NCBI GenBank assembly: GCA_965650335.1
Contig: CBFGOI010000008.1
Location: 1 to 64,000, forward strand
DNA: 64,000 bases
Source of the DNA: Paradesertivirga sp965650335
GTDB lineage: Bacteria > Bacteroidota > Bacteroidia > Sphingobacteriales > Sphingobacteriaceae
Direction: 5' to 3'
Shown here: one piece after another, positions 41,731-51,085 of the stretch
Position numbering within the stretch: the stretch's first letter is position 1
Layout: each line of letters begins with the position of its first letter
The notes under the pieces: model-generated
Database searches by the model: none
What the model saw: the letters and a program-made list of their open reading frames with translations, nothing else
What the model was told of the DNA's origin: nothing
Program-made: the position numbers and the translations under genes

Positions 41731-44157
41731 ATGAACGGATTAAAAGCGATTGTCAGTATAGCCTTTTCAATAACATTTATTGTGTTGCTCAATATCAAAT
41801 TAGGCAGCATTCCTCCTTTAGGTAAATTCTTAAGTCCCTTTACGGGATTCTGGCAAAATGCTGAAAGATTAGCTGAATACGATGATGCTATCGCACTTAA
41901 AGGATTAAAAAGCACCGTTCAGATTTCATTTGATGAGCACAGCATTCCTCATATTTTTGCAGATAATGAGTATGATCTATATTTTGCTCAAGGTTATATA
42001 ACTGCCAAAGACCGTTTGTGGCAACTTGACTTCCAAACTCGTTTTGCTGCCGGAAGGCTTTCGGAGGTTATAGGTGAAAAAGCTTTAGAACTCGACAGGT
42101 ATCAGCGACGTTTAGGCATGGGTTATGGTGCCGAAAACATGGTTAAGGAAATGGACAAGTATCCGCTAATAAAAGCCATGACACAGGCATATGCAGACGG
42201 AATAAATGCTTACATAGCAGACTTAAAGCCTGAAGATTACCCAATAGAATTCAAAATACTGGATTATAAACCAGAGAAATGGACAGTATTGAATACGGGG
42301 CTTTTATTGAAATTAATGTCGGCTACCCTTGCCGGAGGCTCTGATGAGTTCTATATGAGCAATGCCCTGAGAAAATTTGGCAAGGAAACAATGGATGATC
42401 TATTTCCGGATTATCCTTTTAAAGATGAACCAATCATCCCGAGAGGAACAAAATGGAATTTTCAGGATTTAGCTCCTCCAGTTCCGTCGGGCATCTTAGC
42501 CAAACCCACCACGATTCGTACTCGTCAACGGGACGAGGGAATCGGCAGTAACAACTGGGCTGTTTCCGGAAGTAAAACCGCTAGCGGCTATCCGATACTC
42601 GCAAACGATCCGCATTTAAATTTAACACTCCCGGCGATCTGGTATCAAACACAGTTAAACGGACCCGGAATAAATGTATATGGGGTTTCAATACCAGGAG
42701 CTCCGGGTATAATAATTGGCTTTAACCAAAAGACAGCATGGGGAGTAACTAATTCGGGAACGGATGTGCTGGACTGGTATCAAATAAAGTTTAAAGACGG
42801 TCAACACAAATATTATTGGCACAATAAACAATGGAAGCCTCTAAAGACGCGGGTTGAAAAAATAAGGGTGCGAGGAGAAAAAACGGTACTCGACACCGTT
42901 CTATATACCCATCACGGACCAGTGGTTTATTTAAAAAAGCCTGATTTTGCTAAAGCAAATAATGTTCCTGAAGGCTATGCACTTCGTTGGATTGCCCACG
43001 ACCCATCGGTAGATATTGCAACCTTTTATTATTTAAACCGGGCTGCCAATTATGACGATTACCGGAATGCTTTGCGCTATTATATTGCGCCGGCTCAAAA
43101 TTTTGCCTTTGCAAGTGTTGATGGAGACATCGCATTAACCGCGGGTGGATATTTCCCTAAAAAAGGCCAGGGCCATGGAAAATTTCTTTTGGATGGAACA
43201 AATGCTGCGGATGACTGGAAAACGAGAATTCCCTTTGAACAAAATCCTGTTATTAAAAATCCGGCGAGAGGGTTTGTAAGTTCGGCAAATCAGAACCTTG
43301 CAGATAAATCATATCCCTATTATTTGAACTGGGAATTTGCAGGTTATGAACGCGGAAACAGAATTAACACTGTGTTATTGAAGATGAATAAGATTACCGT
43401 AAACGATATGGTAAAACTACAAGCCGATAATTACAGCAACCTTGCAAAAGATGTTTTACCCACCATGCTTAAGCTGGTAAGATTAGAAAAACTTAACGCA
43501 AGTGAAAGGGAGGCTTTTAACAGCGTCCAGAAATGGAAATATAATTTTGACGCGAATGAAATTGGTGCCAGTATTTTTGAGATCTGGCAAAAAGATGTTT
43601 ATAATAAAATATGGGCAGATGAATTTACCAACTCTGGCTCGCCCATGCGGTTTCCTAATCGCGACAGAACAGTTCACTTATTTTTGGAAGAACCCGATGC
43701 AAAATGGTTCGACAATATAACTACCCCGAACAAAAAAGAAACTCGTGTCGACATAGTAAATAATGCCTTTAAGTTCACGGTAGACAGTTTACAACGAAAA
43801 TTTGGCGCTCTGGGAAGAAATTGGCAATGGGCAAATGTAAAACACAGCAATGTTCCTCATTTGGCAAAAATCGCCGGCTTTGGCTCAGGATTATTAAAAA
43901 CCGGTGGCTCTAAAACTTCAATCAATGCCTTGAACGAAAGTCACGGCCCCTCATGGCGCATGGTTGTGGCATTGGGTAAAGAAACAAAAGGATATGGCGT
44001 TTTTCCAGGTGGGCAATCTGGCAATCCCGGAAGTGTTTTTTATGATGATATGATCGACACATGGACAAACGGAAAACTGAATGAACTTCTGTTCTTAAAA
44101 ACAACCGGTGAAAAAAGTAAGCGAATAAAGAACCGTCTAACGCTTAACCGTAAATAA
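41731..44157 (+). CDS. Penicillin acylase (Ntn hydrolase) family protein
   Basis: 808 aa from the ATG at 41731; a GTG at 41668 is open but the 21 extra residues look non-native. An N-terminal hydrophobic segment (about 6-21) is a signal anchor. The alpha chain starts about 45. The autocatalytic Ser is in GIGSNNWAVSG (about 248), the first residue of the beta chain. LANDPHLNLTLPAIWYQ, GFNQKTAWGVTN and GTDVLDWYQ are family motifs. Cleaves amides such as N-acyl homoserine lactones or beta-lactam side chains in relatives; substrate unknown. The chain is complete. Confidence 0.92.
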   Translation: MNGLKAIVSIAFSITFIVLLNIKLGSIPPLGKFLSPFTGFWQNAERLAEYDDAIALKGLKSTVQISFDEHSIPHIFADNEYDLYFAQGYITAKDRLWQLDFQTRFAAGRLSEVIGEKALELDRYQRRLGMGYGAENMVKEMDKYPLIKAMTQAYADGINAYIADLKPEDYPIEFKILDYKPEKWTVLNTGLLLKLMSATLAGGSDEFYMSNALRKFGKETMDDLFPDYPFKDEPIIPRGTKWNFQDLAPPVPSGILAKPTTIRTRQRDEGIGSNNWAVSGSKTASGYPILANDPHLNLTLPAIWYQTQLNGPGINVYGVSIPGAPGIIIGFNQKTAWGVTNSGTDVLDWYQIKFKDGQHKYYWHNKQWKPLKTRVEKIRVRGEKTVLDTVLYTHHGPVVYLKKPDFAKANNVPEGYALRWIAHDPSVDIATFYYLNRAANYDDYRNALRYYIAPAQNFAFASVDGDIALTAGGYFPKKGQGHGKFLLDGTNAADDWKTRIPFEQNPVIKNPARGFVSSANQNLADKSYPYYLNWEFAGYERGNRINTVLLKMNKITVNDMVKLQADNYSNLAKDVLPTMLKLVRLEKLNASEREAFNSVQKWKYNFDANEIGASIFEIWQKDVYNKIWADEFTNSGSPMRFPNRDRTVHLFLEEPDAKWFDNITTPNKKETRVDIVNNAFKFTVDSLQRKFGALGRNWQWANVKHSNVPHLAKIAGFGSGLLKTGGSKTSINALNESHGPSWRMVVALGKETKGYGVFPGGQSGNPGSVFYDDMIDTWTNGKLNELLFLKTTGEKSKRIKNRLTLNRK

Positions 44158-44186
44158 AAAACGTTTGAATTTTCAGATTAAGATAC

Positions 44187-44537
44187 ATGTTAGTATTACC
44201 AATTTTTTTTCTCGCACTGATTTTGCAACTCTTTCTGCCCTGGTGGATAATCGGAGTGCTTGCATTCGCCATTGCGGCATGGCAAAGTAAAAGTGGAGCC
44301 CATGCCTTTAAAGGTGGCTTTACTGCAATATTTCTTTTGTGGTTCATGATGAGCTGTTGGAAGAGTCTGCCGAACGAAAACATATTAGCCAACCGTGTGG
44401 GACAAATGCTGATGTTGCCAGACTGGCCCTTTACATGGCTATTTGTTTTACTGATCACTGCTGTGATTGGCGGACTGGCAGCAGGGTTTGCAGCTCTGTC
44501 CGGATTTTATGTCCGCAAGGCTTTCATAAAAAGATAG
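44187..44537 (+). CDS. Small membrane protein, unknown function
   Basis: 116 aa, four hydrophobic segments (about 2-16, 19-32, 43-57, 82-106). Trp-rich, no charged motif except the C-terminal RKAFIKR. Lies 29 bases after the penicillin acylase gene on the same strand and may be co-transcribed. No family recognised. Confidence 0.75.
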   Translation: MLVLPIFFLALILQLFLPWWIIGVLAFAIAAWQSKSGAHAFKGGFTAIFLLWFMMSCWKSLPNENILANRVGQMLMLPDWPFTWLFVLLITAVIGGLAAGFAALSGFYVRKAFIKR

Positions 44538-44568
44538 CAGCACGAGCGAATCATTCTTATCTTTGAAC

Positions 44569-45555
44569 GTGACAAGCATTGATCCGAAAAAAATCTTCAA
44601 TATCCAATCCGAAAAAGACTTCACAAACCTGGCTTTGGATATTTTTCGCTACCAGTCTGTTGAAAACGAAATATATTCAGAATTCGTAAGGGCTTTAGGC
44701 GTAGATATCAGTTCGGTAACAGACATTAAGACAATTCCTTTTTTACCTATCGAGCTATTTAAATCGCACACCATTCAATGCGGAACCGAAGTTCCTGAGA
44801 TTGTCTTTTCAAGTTCGGGTACTACAGGTGCCATACAAAGTAAACATCCGGTAAAAGATATTTCAGTTTACGTGGAAAGTTTTAGAAAAGGCTTTGAATA
44901 TTTCTATGGTGATATAAGCGAATACACCTTACTTGCCCTGCTACCTTCCTATCAGGAACGTGATGGATCTTCATTGATTTATATGGTTGATGATCTGATA
45001 AAAATCAGTAAGAATACAGATAGTGGCTATTTTCTTTACAATCATGATGAGCTCTATTCAGTTTTACTTCGCCTCAAGGCACAAGAAAAAAAAACCATTT
45101 TGATGGGAGTGACTTATGCTTTGCTTGATTTTATTGAAGCATACACAATAAATTTTCCCGACTTGACTGTAATGGAAACCGGCGGAATGAAGGGTAAACG
45201 CAAAGAAATGATCAGGGAAGAATTGCATAAAATACTTTGCGCCGGCTTTGGGGTTAAAGAGATACATTCCGAATACGGAATGACAGAACTTCTATCTCAA
45301 GGCTATTCGAAAAGTGAAGGAAAGTTTAGTTGTCCTCCATGGATGCAAGTTTTTATCAGAGATACAAACGATCCTTTCTCCATACTAGAAGCCGAAAAAA
45401 CTGGCGGCATCAATATCATTGATTTAGCCAACCTCCACTCCTGTTCATTTCTTTCAAGTCAGGACCTGGGTAAAAAATATGCTGATGGAAGCTTTGAAAT
45501 ACTTGGCCGCTTTGACAATAGCGATATCCGCGGCTGCAATCTTTTAGTTCAATAA
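44569..45555 (+). CDS. LuxE/acyl-protein synthetase-like adenylating enzyme
   Basis: 328 aa from the GTG at 44569; the TTG at 44563 sits in a -7-like TATCTTTG box. Adenylate-forming fold: SSSGTTG (about 85-91) is the ATP loop, then LLALLPSYQERDGSSLIYMVDDL, ETGGMKGKRKEMIREELHK and YGMTELLSQGYS. It resembles LuxE acyl-protein synthetases but is a Bacteroidota subgroup often next to glycosyltransferases. The substrate is probably an acyl acid; unknown. A run of nine A at 45085-45093 is a hypermutable spot. The downstream GT87 and GT2 genes are on the same strand. Confidence 0.85.
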   Translation: MTSIDPKKIFNIQSEKDFTNLALDIFRYQSVENEIYSEFVRALGVDISSVTDIKTIPFLPIELFKSHTIQCGTEVPEIVFSSSGTTGAIQSKHPVKDISVYVESFRKGFEYFYGDISEYTLLALLPSYQERDGSSLIYMVDDLIKISKNTDSGYFLYNHDELYSVLLRLKAQEKKTILMGVTYALLDFIEAYTINFPDLTVMETGGMKGKRKEMIREELHKILCAGFGVKEIHSEYGMTELLSQGYSKSEGKFSCPPWMQVFIRDTNDPFSILEAEKTGGINIIDLANLHSCSFLSSQDLGKKYADGSFEILGRFDNSDIRGCNLLVQ

Positions 45556-45610
45556 TGCTTAATATTTCGTTGAGCTTTTGATTTTTCATAATTTCAGCCT
45601 TTCATAAACA

Positions 45611-46762
45611 ATGATGCTCAAATTCATTAAAAAAAATTCCAGTAAGCTACTGCTTGTTCTTTATATTGTTTTACCATTCGTAGCAGCATTAAAGCAATAC
45701 CTTAAAGGTAGTTTTAACAACTATTTAATTTTTAAATATACTTTCATTAATACTATCCACGGCGAAGGCCTGTTTCAGGAACAACCTCAGTTTTTCTTCG
45801 ATTCCAATCACTACGGTCCTTTTTTCGCCTTAATATTTGCTCCTTTTGCACTTTTACCAGATTTTCTTGGAATCCTATTATGGGCTTTATTTGTGTCGCT
45901 GGCCCTATATTTTGCCGTAAGAAAACTGCCGGTTTCGGAAACACATCAAAATCTGATCCTACTAATTCTTTCACATGAACTGCTGACCTCGTTGTTTAAT
46001 CTTCAGAGTAATGCTTTTATCGCAGCACTGATCATACTCACCTTTGCCTTTGCTATTAAGCACAAAGAAATTCTATCAGGCTTGTTAATTGCTATCGGCT
46101 TTTTAATAAAACTTTATGGAATTGTAGGCTTTGCTTTTATTCTTTTTGCCAAAAATAAGTTAAAATACATCGTCTCCTTTGTTGTATTTACAGCCCTTTT
46201 GGCATTTTTACCAGCGCTAATTTCCTCGGTTCCTTTTCAAATACAGGGCTACCATGATTGGTATGTATCGTTAAGCACTAAAAACAATCTAAACCTGGGG
46301 TCAATTATGCAGAACATCTCTGCAATAGGACTCATCCAAAAAAACATAAGCGCAGACATTTCTACCAGGAGTATTTTACTATGTGGGTTAATATTGATGC
46401 TTGGGCAGGTTATAGTAAATTTTAAACGATTTGATGATATCCGCTTTCAATTTTTGCTATTATCCTCGGTATTACTTTTCACGGTATTATTTTCAACCGG
46501 TTCTGAATCCGCCACCTATATTATCGCGTTTCCGGGAGTTGCAATTTGGTACGTAACGAAAGAAAACAAGAATTATTGGGATCATTTTTTATTGGCATTT
46601 GCAATCATACTTACCAGTTTTTCACCGTCAGATTTATTCCCACCTGATGGCCGGACATTTGTTCGCGAATACAAGCTTAAAGCTCTACCTTGTTTTTTAA
46701 TCTGGTTAGAAATTCTTCGCGAAAGCTATTTTGAAAAACACAGGGCTGAAATCAATGCATAA
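45611..46762 (+). CDS. GT87/DUF2029 family membrane mannosyltransferase-like protein
   Basis: 383 aa, ATG at 45611 (a second ATG one codon later). About ten hydrophobic segments. FKYTFINTIHGEGLF and the motif with SNHYGPFFALIFAPFALLP fit GT87 polyprenol-dependent glycosyltransferases. The 8-base overlap with the next gene (start 46755, stop 46762) indicates coupling to the GT2 glycosyltransferase. Acts at the inner membrane, probably glycosylating lipid or protein on the periplasmic side. Confidence 0.88.
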   Translation: MMLKFIKKNSSKLLLVLYIVLPFVAALKQYLKGSFNNYLIFKYTFINTIHGEGLFQEQPQFFFDSNHYGPFFALIFAPFALLPDFLGILLWALFVSLALYFAVRKLPVSETHQNLILLILSHELLTSLFNLQSNAFIAALIILTFAFAIKHKEILSGLLIAIGFLIKLYGIVGFAFILFAKNKLKYIVSFVVFTALLAFLPALISSVPFQIQGYHDWYVSLSTKNNLNLGSIMQNISAIGLIQKNISADISTRSILLCGLILMLGQVIVNFKRFDDIRFQFLLLSSVLLFTVLFSTGSESATYIIAFPGVAIWYVTKENKNYWDHFLLAFAIILTSFSPSDLFPPDGRTFVREYKLKALPCFLIWLEILRESYFEKHRAEINA

Positions 46763-47684
46763 GACAATCTCAATAATAATTCCCGCCTTTAACGAAGAGC
46801 CGAACCTTCCTGTGGTAACAGAAAGACTTTATTCTCTATTTGAGAACTCACCCTATATACTTGAACTTATTTTCATTAACGATGGAAGCAAAGATGGGAG
46901 CCTTGAGGTTTTAAAACTCCTATCTCAACAGTATCCGAATTTCTATTTCATCGATTTTTCCAGGAACTTCGGGCAACAAAATGCCTTACGTGCGGGGTAT
47001 GATTACGCGACGGGGGAGGCAGTAATTTGCATGGATGCGGATCTCCAAAACCCACCCGAGGTAGTGAAAGAATTGGTTCAAAAATGGGAAGAAGGCTACG
47101 AGGTTGTGATTTGTAAACGTAGGGATGCAACCCAGAACGCGGGAGCCTTTAAAGAAAATACATCCCGATTATTTTATAAAATAATGAGTTTCCTCACCAA
47201 TATTTCTATTGAACCTAACTCTCCTGACTTCAGGCTTATCGATAGAAAATTGGTGAACGTCATTAAAGACCTCACCGAAAAGGACATCTTTTTTAGAGGA
47301 TTGATCTCATGGATGGGCTTCCGAAAAACCGTTATAGAATACGACCATAGTATCCGTTTACACGGCGACACAAAGTATTCTCTAAAAAAGATGATTAAAC
47401 TTGCATCTTCGGGATTAACCAGCTTTAGCGTAAAACCTCTACATCTGGCTATTTACCTTGGCTTGTTTATCTCCGGCTTATCAATTCTATACGTCCCTTA
47501 TGCTTTATACAGCTATTACAGCGGGAATGCTATTTCTGGCTGGGCTTCCCTGATCGTAACTATTTCTTTTTTTGGAGGATTACAGCTCCTGATTCTTGGG
47601 GTTATTGGATTATATCTCGGCAAACTGTTCATGCAGTCGAAACAACGGCCCGAATATATTATAAGAGAGACAAATCTGACATAA
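46755..47684 (+). CDS. Family 2 glycosyltransferase, dolichol/polyprenol-phosphate type
   Basis: 309 aa from the ATG at 46755. GT2 motifs: IIIPAFNEEPNLPVV, FINDGSKDGSLEVL, the metal-binding MDADLQNPPEV, and KRRDATQNAGAFKENTSRLFYK. Two C-terminal membrane segments (about 225-250 and 262-288) fit polyprenol-phosphate sugar synthases such as Dpm1/ArnC/GtrB. It would load a sugar onto a polyprenyl carrier for the GT87 partner encoded just upstream. Ends at 47684 with no clear terminator. Confidence 0.92.
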   Translation: MHKTISIIIPAFNEEPNLPVVTERLYSLFENSPYILELIFINDGSKDGSLEVLKLLSQQYPNFYFIDFSRNFGQQNALRAGYDYATGEAVICMDADLQNPPEVVKELVQKWEEGYEVVICKRRDATQNAGAFKENTSRLFYKIMSFLTNISIEPNSPDFRLIDRKLVNVIKDLTEKDIFFRGLISWMGFRKTVIEYDHSIRLHGDTKYSLKKMIKLASSGLTSFSVKPLHLAIYLGLFISGLSILYVPYALYSYYSGNAISGWASLIVTISFFGGLQLLILGVIGLYLGKLFMQSKQRPEYIIRETNLT

Positions 47685-47727
47685 AATGCTGGCTTAATTA
47701 CTCACCTAAATAATAGCCCGCCTTCAA

Positions 47728-49011
47728 TTACTCAGCAATCAATAAGAAATAATTCTTTTTCCCCTTTTGAGCGATTATATACTTGCCTTTGACTAACTGA
47801 CTTGAATTAACAACAACAGCAGGATCGGCAAGTTTTTCACGGTTTAATGAAACCCCACCCCCTAAAATCATTTTCTTAGCTTCACCTTTGGATGCAAAAA
47901 CCTGAGATTTTTCTGCAAGAAGATCGGTTATATTTAAACCTGCGCTCAGTTCAGTTTTCGAAATTTTGAATTGCGGCACCCCTTCAAACACGTCTAAAAC
48001 CTCCTCATCATTCAATTGGTTAAGAAAATCAACAGAACCTGTACCGAATAAAAACTCCGAAGTTTTTAAAGCTGTTTGAAGCGCCTCTTCAGAATGGGTT
48101 CTGATAGTGATCTCCTCGGCTAAAGCTTTCTGTAAAGTGCGTAAATGCGGAGCAGCATCATGCTCAATTTCCAATGCCTCAATTTCTTCTTTTCCCTTCA
48201 GCGAGAAAATACGGATCCAGCTTTTTGCATCCAAATCTGTAGTATTCAGCCAAAACTGGTAAAATTTATATGGCGAGGTCTTTTTACTATCCAGCCAGAT
48301 CGCACCGCTCTCTGTTTTTCCAAACTTAGTGCCATCAGCTTTTTTAATCAGCTGAGTGGTTATCGCAAAAGCAGTACCCGCATCTTTACGTCGAATCAAC
48401 TCCGTTCCGGTAACAATATTACCCCACTGGTCTGAACCACCCATTTGCACCAGACATTTTTTATTTTTCCAAAGCCAATAAAAATCGTAGCCCTGCACTA
48501 ACTGGTAGCTAAATTCGGTAAACGACATTCCTGTTTCACCTTCAAGCCTCTTCCTTACAGAATCTTTGGCCATCATGTAATTTACGGTAAGATGCTTCCC
48601 TACATCGCGGATGAAATCCAGAAACGAGAAATTCTGAAACCAATCGTAATTATTCACCATTTCGGCACTGTTGGCTCCGCTGTTAAAGTCCAGAAACTTT
48701 CTTAGCTGGCTTTCTAAGCAATTAACATTATGTGTCAACACATCCTCGGAAAGCAAATTGCGCTCTGCAGATTTCCCTGACGGATCACCAACCATGCCGG
48801 TGGCACCACCTACTAACGCGTAAGGTTTATGTCCGGCCCGCTGGAAGTGGATCAAAGTCATTATTTGTGTTAGATGCCCCACGTGAAGTGAATCGGCAGT
48901 AGGATCGAAACCGATATAACCAGAGGTCATACCTTTATTCAATTCTTCTTCAGTTCCCGGCATAATATCATGCAGCATGCCTCTCCAGCGTAGTTCTTCA
49001 ACAAAGTTCAT
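47728..49011 (-). CDS. tyrS: Tyrosyl-tRNA synthetase
   Basis: 427 aa, standard bacterial type. HIGH motif HVGHLTQ (about 41-47) after YIGFDPTADSL, KMSKS-like KFGKTESG near 231-238, tyrosine-binding QGYDFYWL and the C-terminal S4 RNA-binding domain (about 355-420, with KMILGGGVSLNREKLADP). Charges tRNA-Tyr. A single gene with its own -7 box at 49030-49037; divergent from the NUDIX gene. Confidence 0.97.
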   Translation of the reverse strand: MNFVEELRWRGMLHDIMPGTEEELNKGMTSGYIGFDPTADSLHVGHLTQIMTLIHFQRAGHKPYALVGGATGMVGDPSGKSAERNLLSEDVLTHNVNCLESQLRKFLDFNSGANSAEMVNNYDWFQNFSFLDFIRDVGKHLTVNYMMAKDSVRKRLEGETGMSFTEFSYQLVQGYDFYWLWKNKKCLVQMGGSDQWGNIVTGTELIRRKDAGTAFAITTQLIKKADGTKFGKTESGAIWLDSKKTSPYKFYQFWLNTTDLDAKSWIRIFSLKGKEEIEALEIEHDAAPHLRTLQKALAEEITIRTHSEEALQTALKTSEFLFGTGSVDFLNQLNDEEVLDVFEGVPQFKISKTELSAGLNITDLLAEKSQVFASKGEAKKMILGGGVSLNREKLADPAVVVNSSQLVKGKYIIAQKGKKNYFLLIAE

Positions 49012-49029
49012 GTGTTTCGTTTAATTGCG

Positions 49030-49037
49030 CAAAGATA
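49030..49037 (-). promoter_or_regulatory. -7 box of tyrS
   Basis: The minus strand has TATCTTTG, full match to TAnnTTTG, 18 bases before the tyrS ATG. No -33 TTG at 17-23 nt. Confidence 0.6.
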
Positions 49038-49088
49038 TAAGAATTGAGAAATTAAAAACTGCCTTTGCAAAAGGGATGTTAGTTACAT

Positions 49089-49661
49089 ATGCAAGAAGTT
49101 GAAATTTTACAAAAAGATATACTTGCCGACCGAGCCTATCGTCTTGAATGGATTAAGTTTCGGAAGACACAAAACGGTAAAACTGAGACTCAGGAACGGG
49201 AGGTTTATTTCCGTCCGGAAGGCGCGACAATTTTATTGATCGACCCCGAAAGGAAAACAGTTTTATTAACCCGGCAATTTCGACTTCCTGTGCATCTGAG
49301 ACGAGAAAAAGATTTATTACTGGAGGCTTGCGCCGGAATAATTGATGAAGGAGAGCTGCCCGAGCACGCCATAGTGCGTGAAGTTGAGGAAGAAACAGGT
49401 TATCGAATCTCTGAGATAAAACAAATAGCACACGGTTTTATGACACCTGCGTCTGTGACTGAATATGTATATTTTTTTACAGGGAAGTATTCTCCGGAAA
49501 TGAAGGTTGGAGAAGGGGGCGGAAACGAACATGAAGGCGAAGACATCGAATTAATTGAAATGCCTGCTGCCGAAGCGAAAGAGTTATTACTAACCGGAAA
49601 GATCCATGATGTAAAAACAATTTTGCTCCTTCAGCATGCGATCATCCAAAATCTGATCTAA
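49089..49661 (+). CDS. NUDIX hydrolase, NDP-sugar/ADP-ribose pyrophosphatase type
   Basis: 190 aa. N-terminal half with REVYFRPEGATILLIDPERKTVLLTRQFR, then Nudix box starting AGIIDEGELPEHA and ending REVEEETGY. The C-terminal FMTPASVTEYVYFFTGKY is typical of GDP-mannose/ADP-ribose pyrophosphatases (NudF/NudK). Substrate not determined. Divergent from tyrS. Confidence 0.9.
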   Translation: MQEVEILQKDILADRAYRLEWIKFRKTQNGKTETQEREVYFRPEGATILLIDPERKTVLLTRQFRLPVHLRREKDLLLEACAGIIDEGELPEHAIVREVEEETGYRISEIKQIAHGFMTPASVTEYVYFFTGKYSPEMKVGEGGGNEHEGEDIELIEMPAAEAKELLLTGKIHDVKTILLLQHAIIQNLI

Positions 49662-49721
49662 TTGCGTACTTTGTATAAAACAAACATTCTCGCTCTTGAT
49701 AAGGGATAAACAGGAGAGCTT

Positions 49722-50408
49722 ATGAATTTTTTGTCGCATTTCTATTTTGACAGATATACGCCCGATCCTCATCAGGTGATTGGAATCGTTTTGCCTGATC
49801 TTTTAAAAAATGCGGATAAAGACTGGAATATCCGACCGGAAAAAAATGAAGGTCTTTATATAGACTCAGAAGTTCAGAATATCTATTGGGGATGGAAGCG
49901 ACATATCCTGGTTGACAAATATTTCCATTGCTCTGCGTTCTTTCTTAAACATACACAAGAAATCCGAACGAGAATTTTTCCTTTTTTGAAAACTGCGCCA
50001 GCCCGTCCATTCTTTATAGCCCACATTGCGCTTGAATTAATACTCGACAGCCTCCTGCTGAATAATAAGCTCCTAAATACCTCTAACTTTTATACTCACC
50101 TGGAAAACACAAATAAGGAAGCGCTAACCCGTTTCCTTAAAATGAACGATATCCTGGAACAAGAACCTTTTTTTCATTTTCTGAATAATTTTATAGGCGA
50201 TAAATATCTGAACACCTACATCCATCCAAATAAACTTGTTCATGCCATCCATGGCATTTGTATGCGAATCTGGGATCATCCATTTGATGAAATGCAAAAA
50301 AGGCAACTTACAGAGGTCTTAATTGAATATCAGGAAATTTTACAGACAGACTTTATGAGCATTTTTGAGGATATCGAAAAGTTGCTAATTAAGGAAGCAA
50401 CTGTCTAA
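49722..50408 (+). CDS. ACP phosphodiesterase-like (DUF479) protein
   Basis: 228 aa. MNFLSHFYFDRYTPDPHQVIGIVLPDLLKN resembles the AcpH start, with LVHAIHGICMRIWDHP later. Helix-rich, no signal peptide. AcpH removes the 4'-phosphopantetheine arm from acyl carrier protein; whether this distant member does so is uncertain. Its last codons overlap by four bases with the end of the RAYT pseudogene on the other strand. Lies 60 bases after the NUDIX gene, same strand. Confidence 0.7.
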   Translation: MNFLSHFYFDRYTPDPHQVIGIVLPDLLKNADKDWNIRPEKNEGLYIDSEVQNIYWGWKRHILVDKYFHCSAFFLKHTQEIRTRIFPFLKTAPARPFFIAHIALELILDSLLLNNKLLNTSNFYTHLENTNKEALTRFLKMNDILEQEPFFHFLNNFIGDKYLNTYIHPNKLVHAIHGICMRIWDHPFDEMQKRQLTEVLIEYQEILQTDFMSIFEDIEKLLIKEATV

Positions 50409-50992
50409 TCGAATATGCTTTGTATTTTAGCAATATCCTCGTGCGCCCTTTTAAAATAGTCTATACCACCAAACCAATCTATTACGTCGATTTTGTTAAG
50501 TCTTGAAAAAGTGCCGTCTGCCAGCTGATGAATTGAGCTGTATTTCCAGTCATATATACTTTTTACAAAGCCATGCTTTACAGGATTGTTGTGTATGTAA
50601 AGGATTAATTGAGTGAAATAGGCATCGGAAACAACCTCCTTCTTTTTCATATTTGGTTGAAATAAACTTCCCGTCCTGCTATACTCTTTATTTTAAGATT
50701 GGGTGTATGAACTAAACAAGTTGGCGAATTGTTTACTGATTAACTTTCCAAAAGTTTCGAACTTTTGGAAAGTTTTAATGCCTAAACAATCTATAACTTG
50801 ATCTTCGCTTTTAATCTTAATCATAATGTGAAAGTGATTAGGCATTAAACAAAATACAAAAGTTTCAGCTATCAGAGCAATATGTTTAAAATATTTATCC
50901 AGAAAGAAGTCATAGTTCTTTTCTTCGATAAACAGGTTCTCGATGCCATTAGCACGATTGTAAATGTGGTAAGTTTTTTCAGCTTCAAACAT
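50405..50992 (-). pseudogene. REP-associated tyrosine transposase (RAYT, Y1) with in-frame stop
   Basis: The N-terminal half (MFEAEKTYHIYNRANGIEN) carries the HUH motif MPNHFHIMIKI (His53, His55); the C-terminal half carries YIHNNPVKHGFV with the candidate catalytic Tyr and YSSIHQL. Between them the reading is SSYTQS, then TAA (50690-50692), then NKEYSRTGSLFQPN in the same frame. So one nonsense codon splits an otherwise continuous gene of about 195 codons. A 33-bp perfect palindrome lies inside the first half at 50742-50774. IS200-like single-strand transposases of this family mobilise or process REP palindromes. Now probably inactive. Confidence 0.85.
50742..50774. repeat. REP-like palindrome, copy 1 (inside RAYT)
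   Basis: AACTTTCCAAAAGTT, TCG loop, AACTTTTGGAAAGTT: a perfect 15-bp hairpin, encoding KTFQKFETFGKL within the RAYT frame. The same palindrome recurs at 51053-51085. Confidence 0.9.
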
Positions 50993-51052
50993 TATAGTAG
51001 ATGTTTGAACTAAAGTACATGAAATATTTCTTGCTAGGAAAATTCCTGAATC

Positions 51053-51085
51053 AACTTTTCAAAAGTTTAAAACTTTTGGAAAGTT
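51053..51085. repeat. REP-like palindrome, copy 2
   Basis: AACTTTTCAAAAGTT, TAA loop, AACTTTTGGAAAGTT, one mismatch between arms. Same arm length and spacing as copy 1, 311 bases away. Its right arm touches the stop codon of the YhcH lipoprotein gene, where it could act as a 3' mRNA hairpin. Confidence 0.9.
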
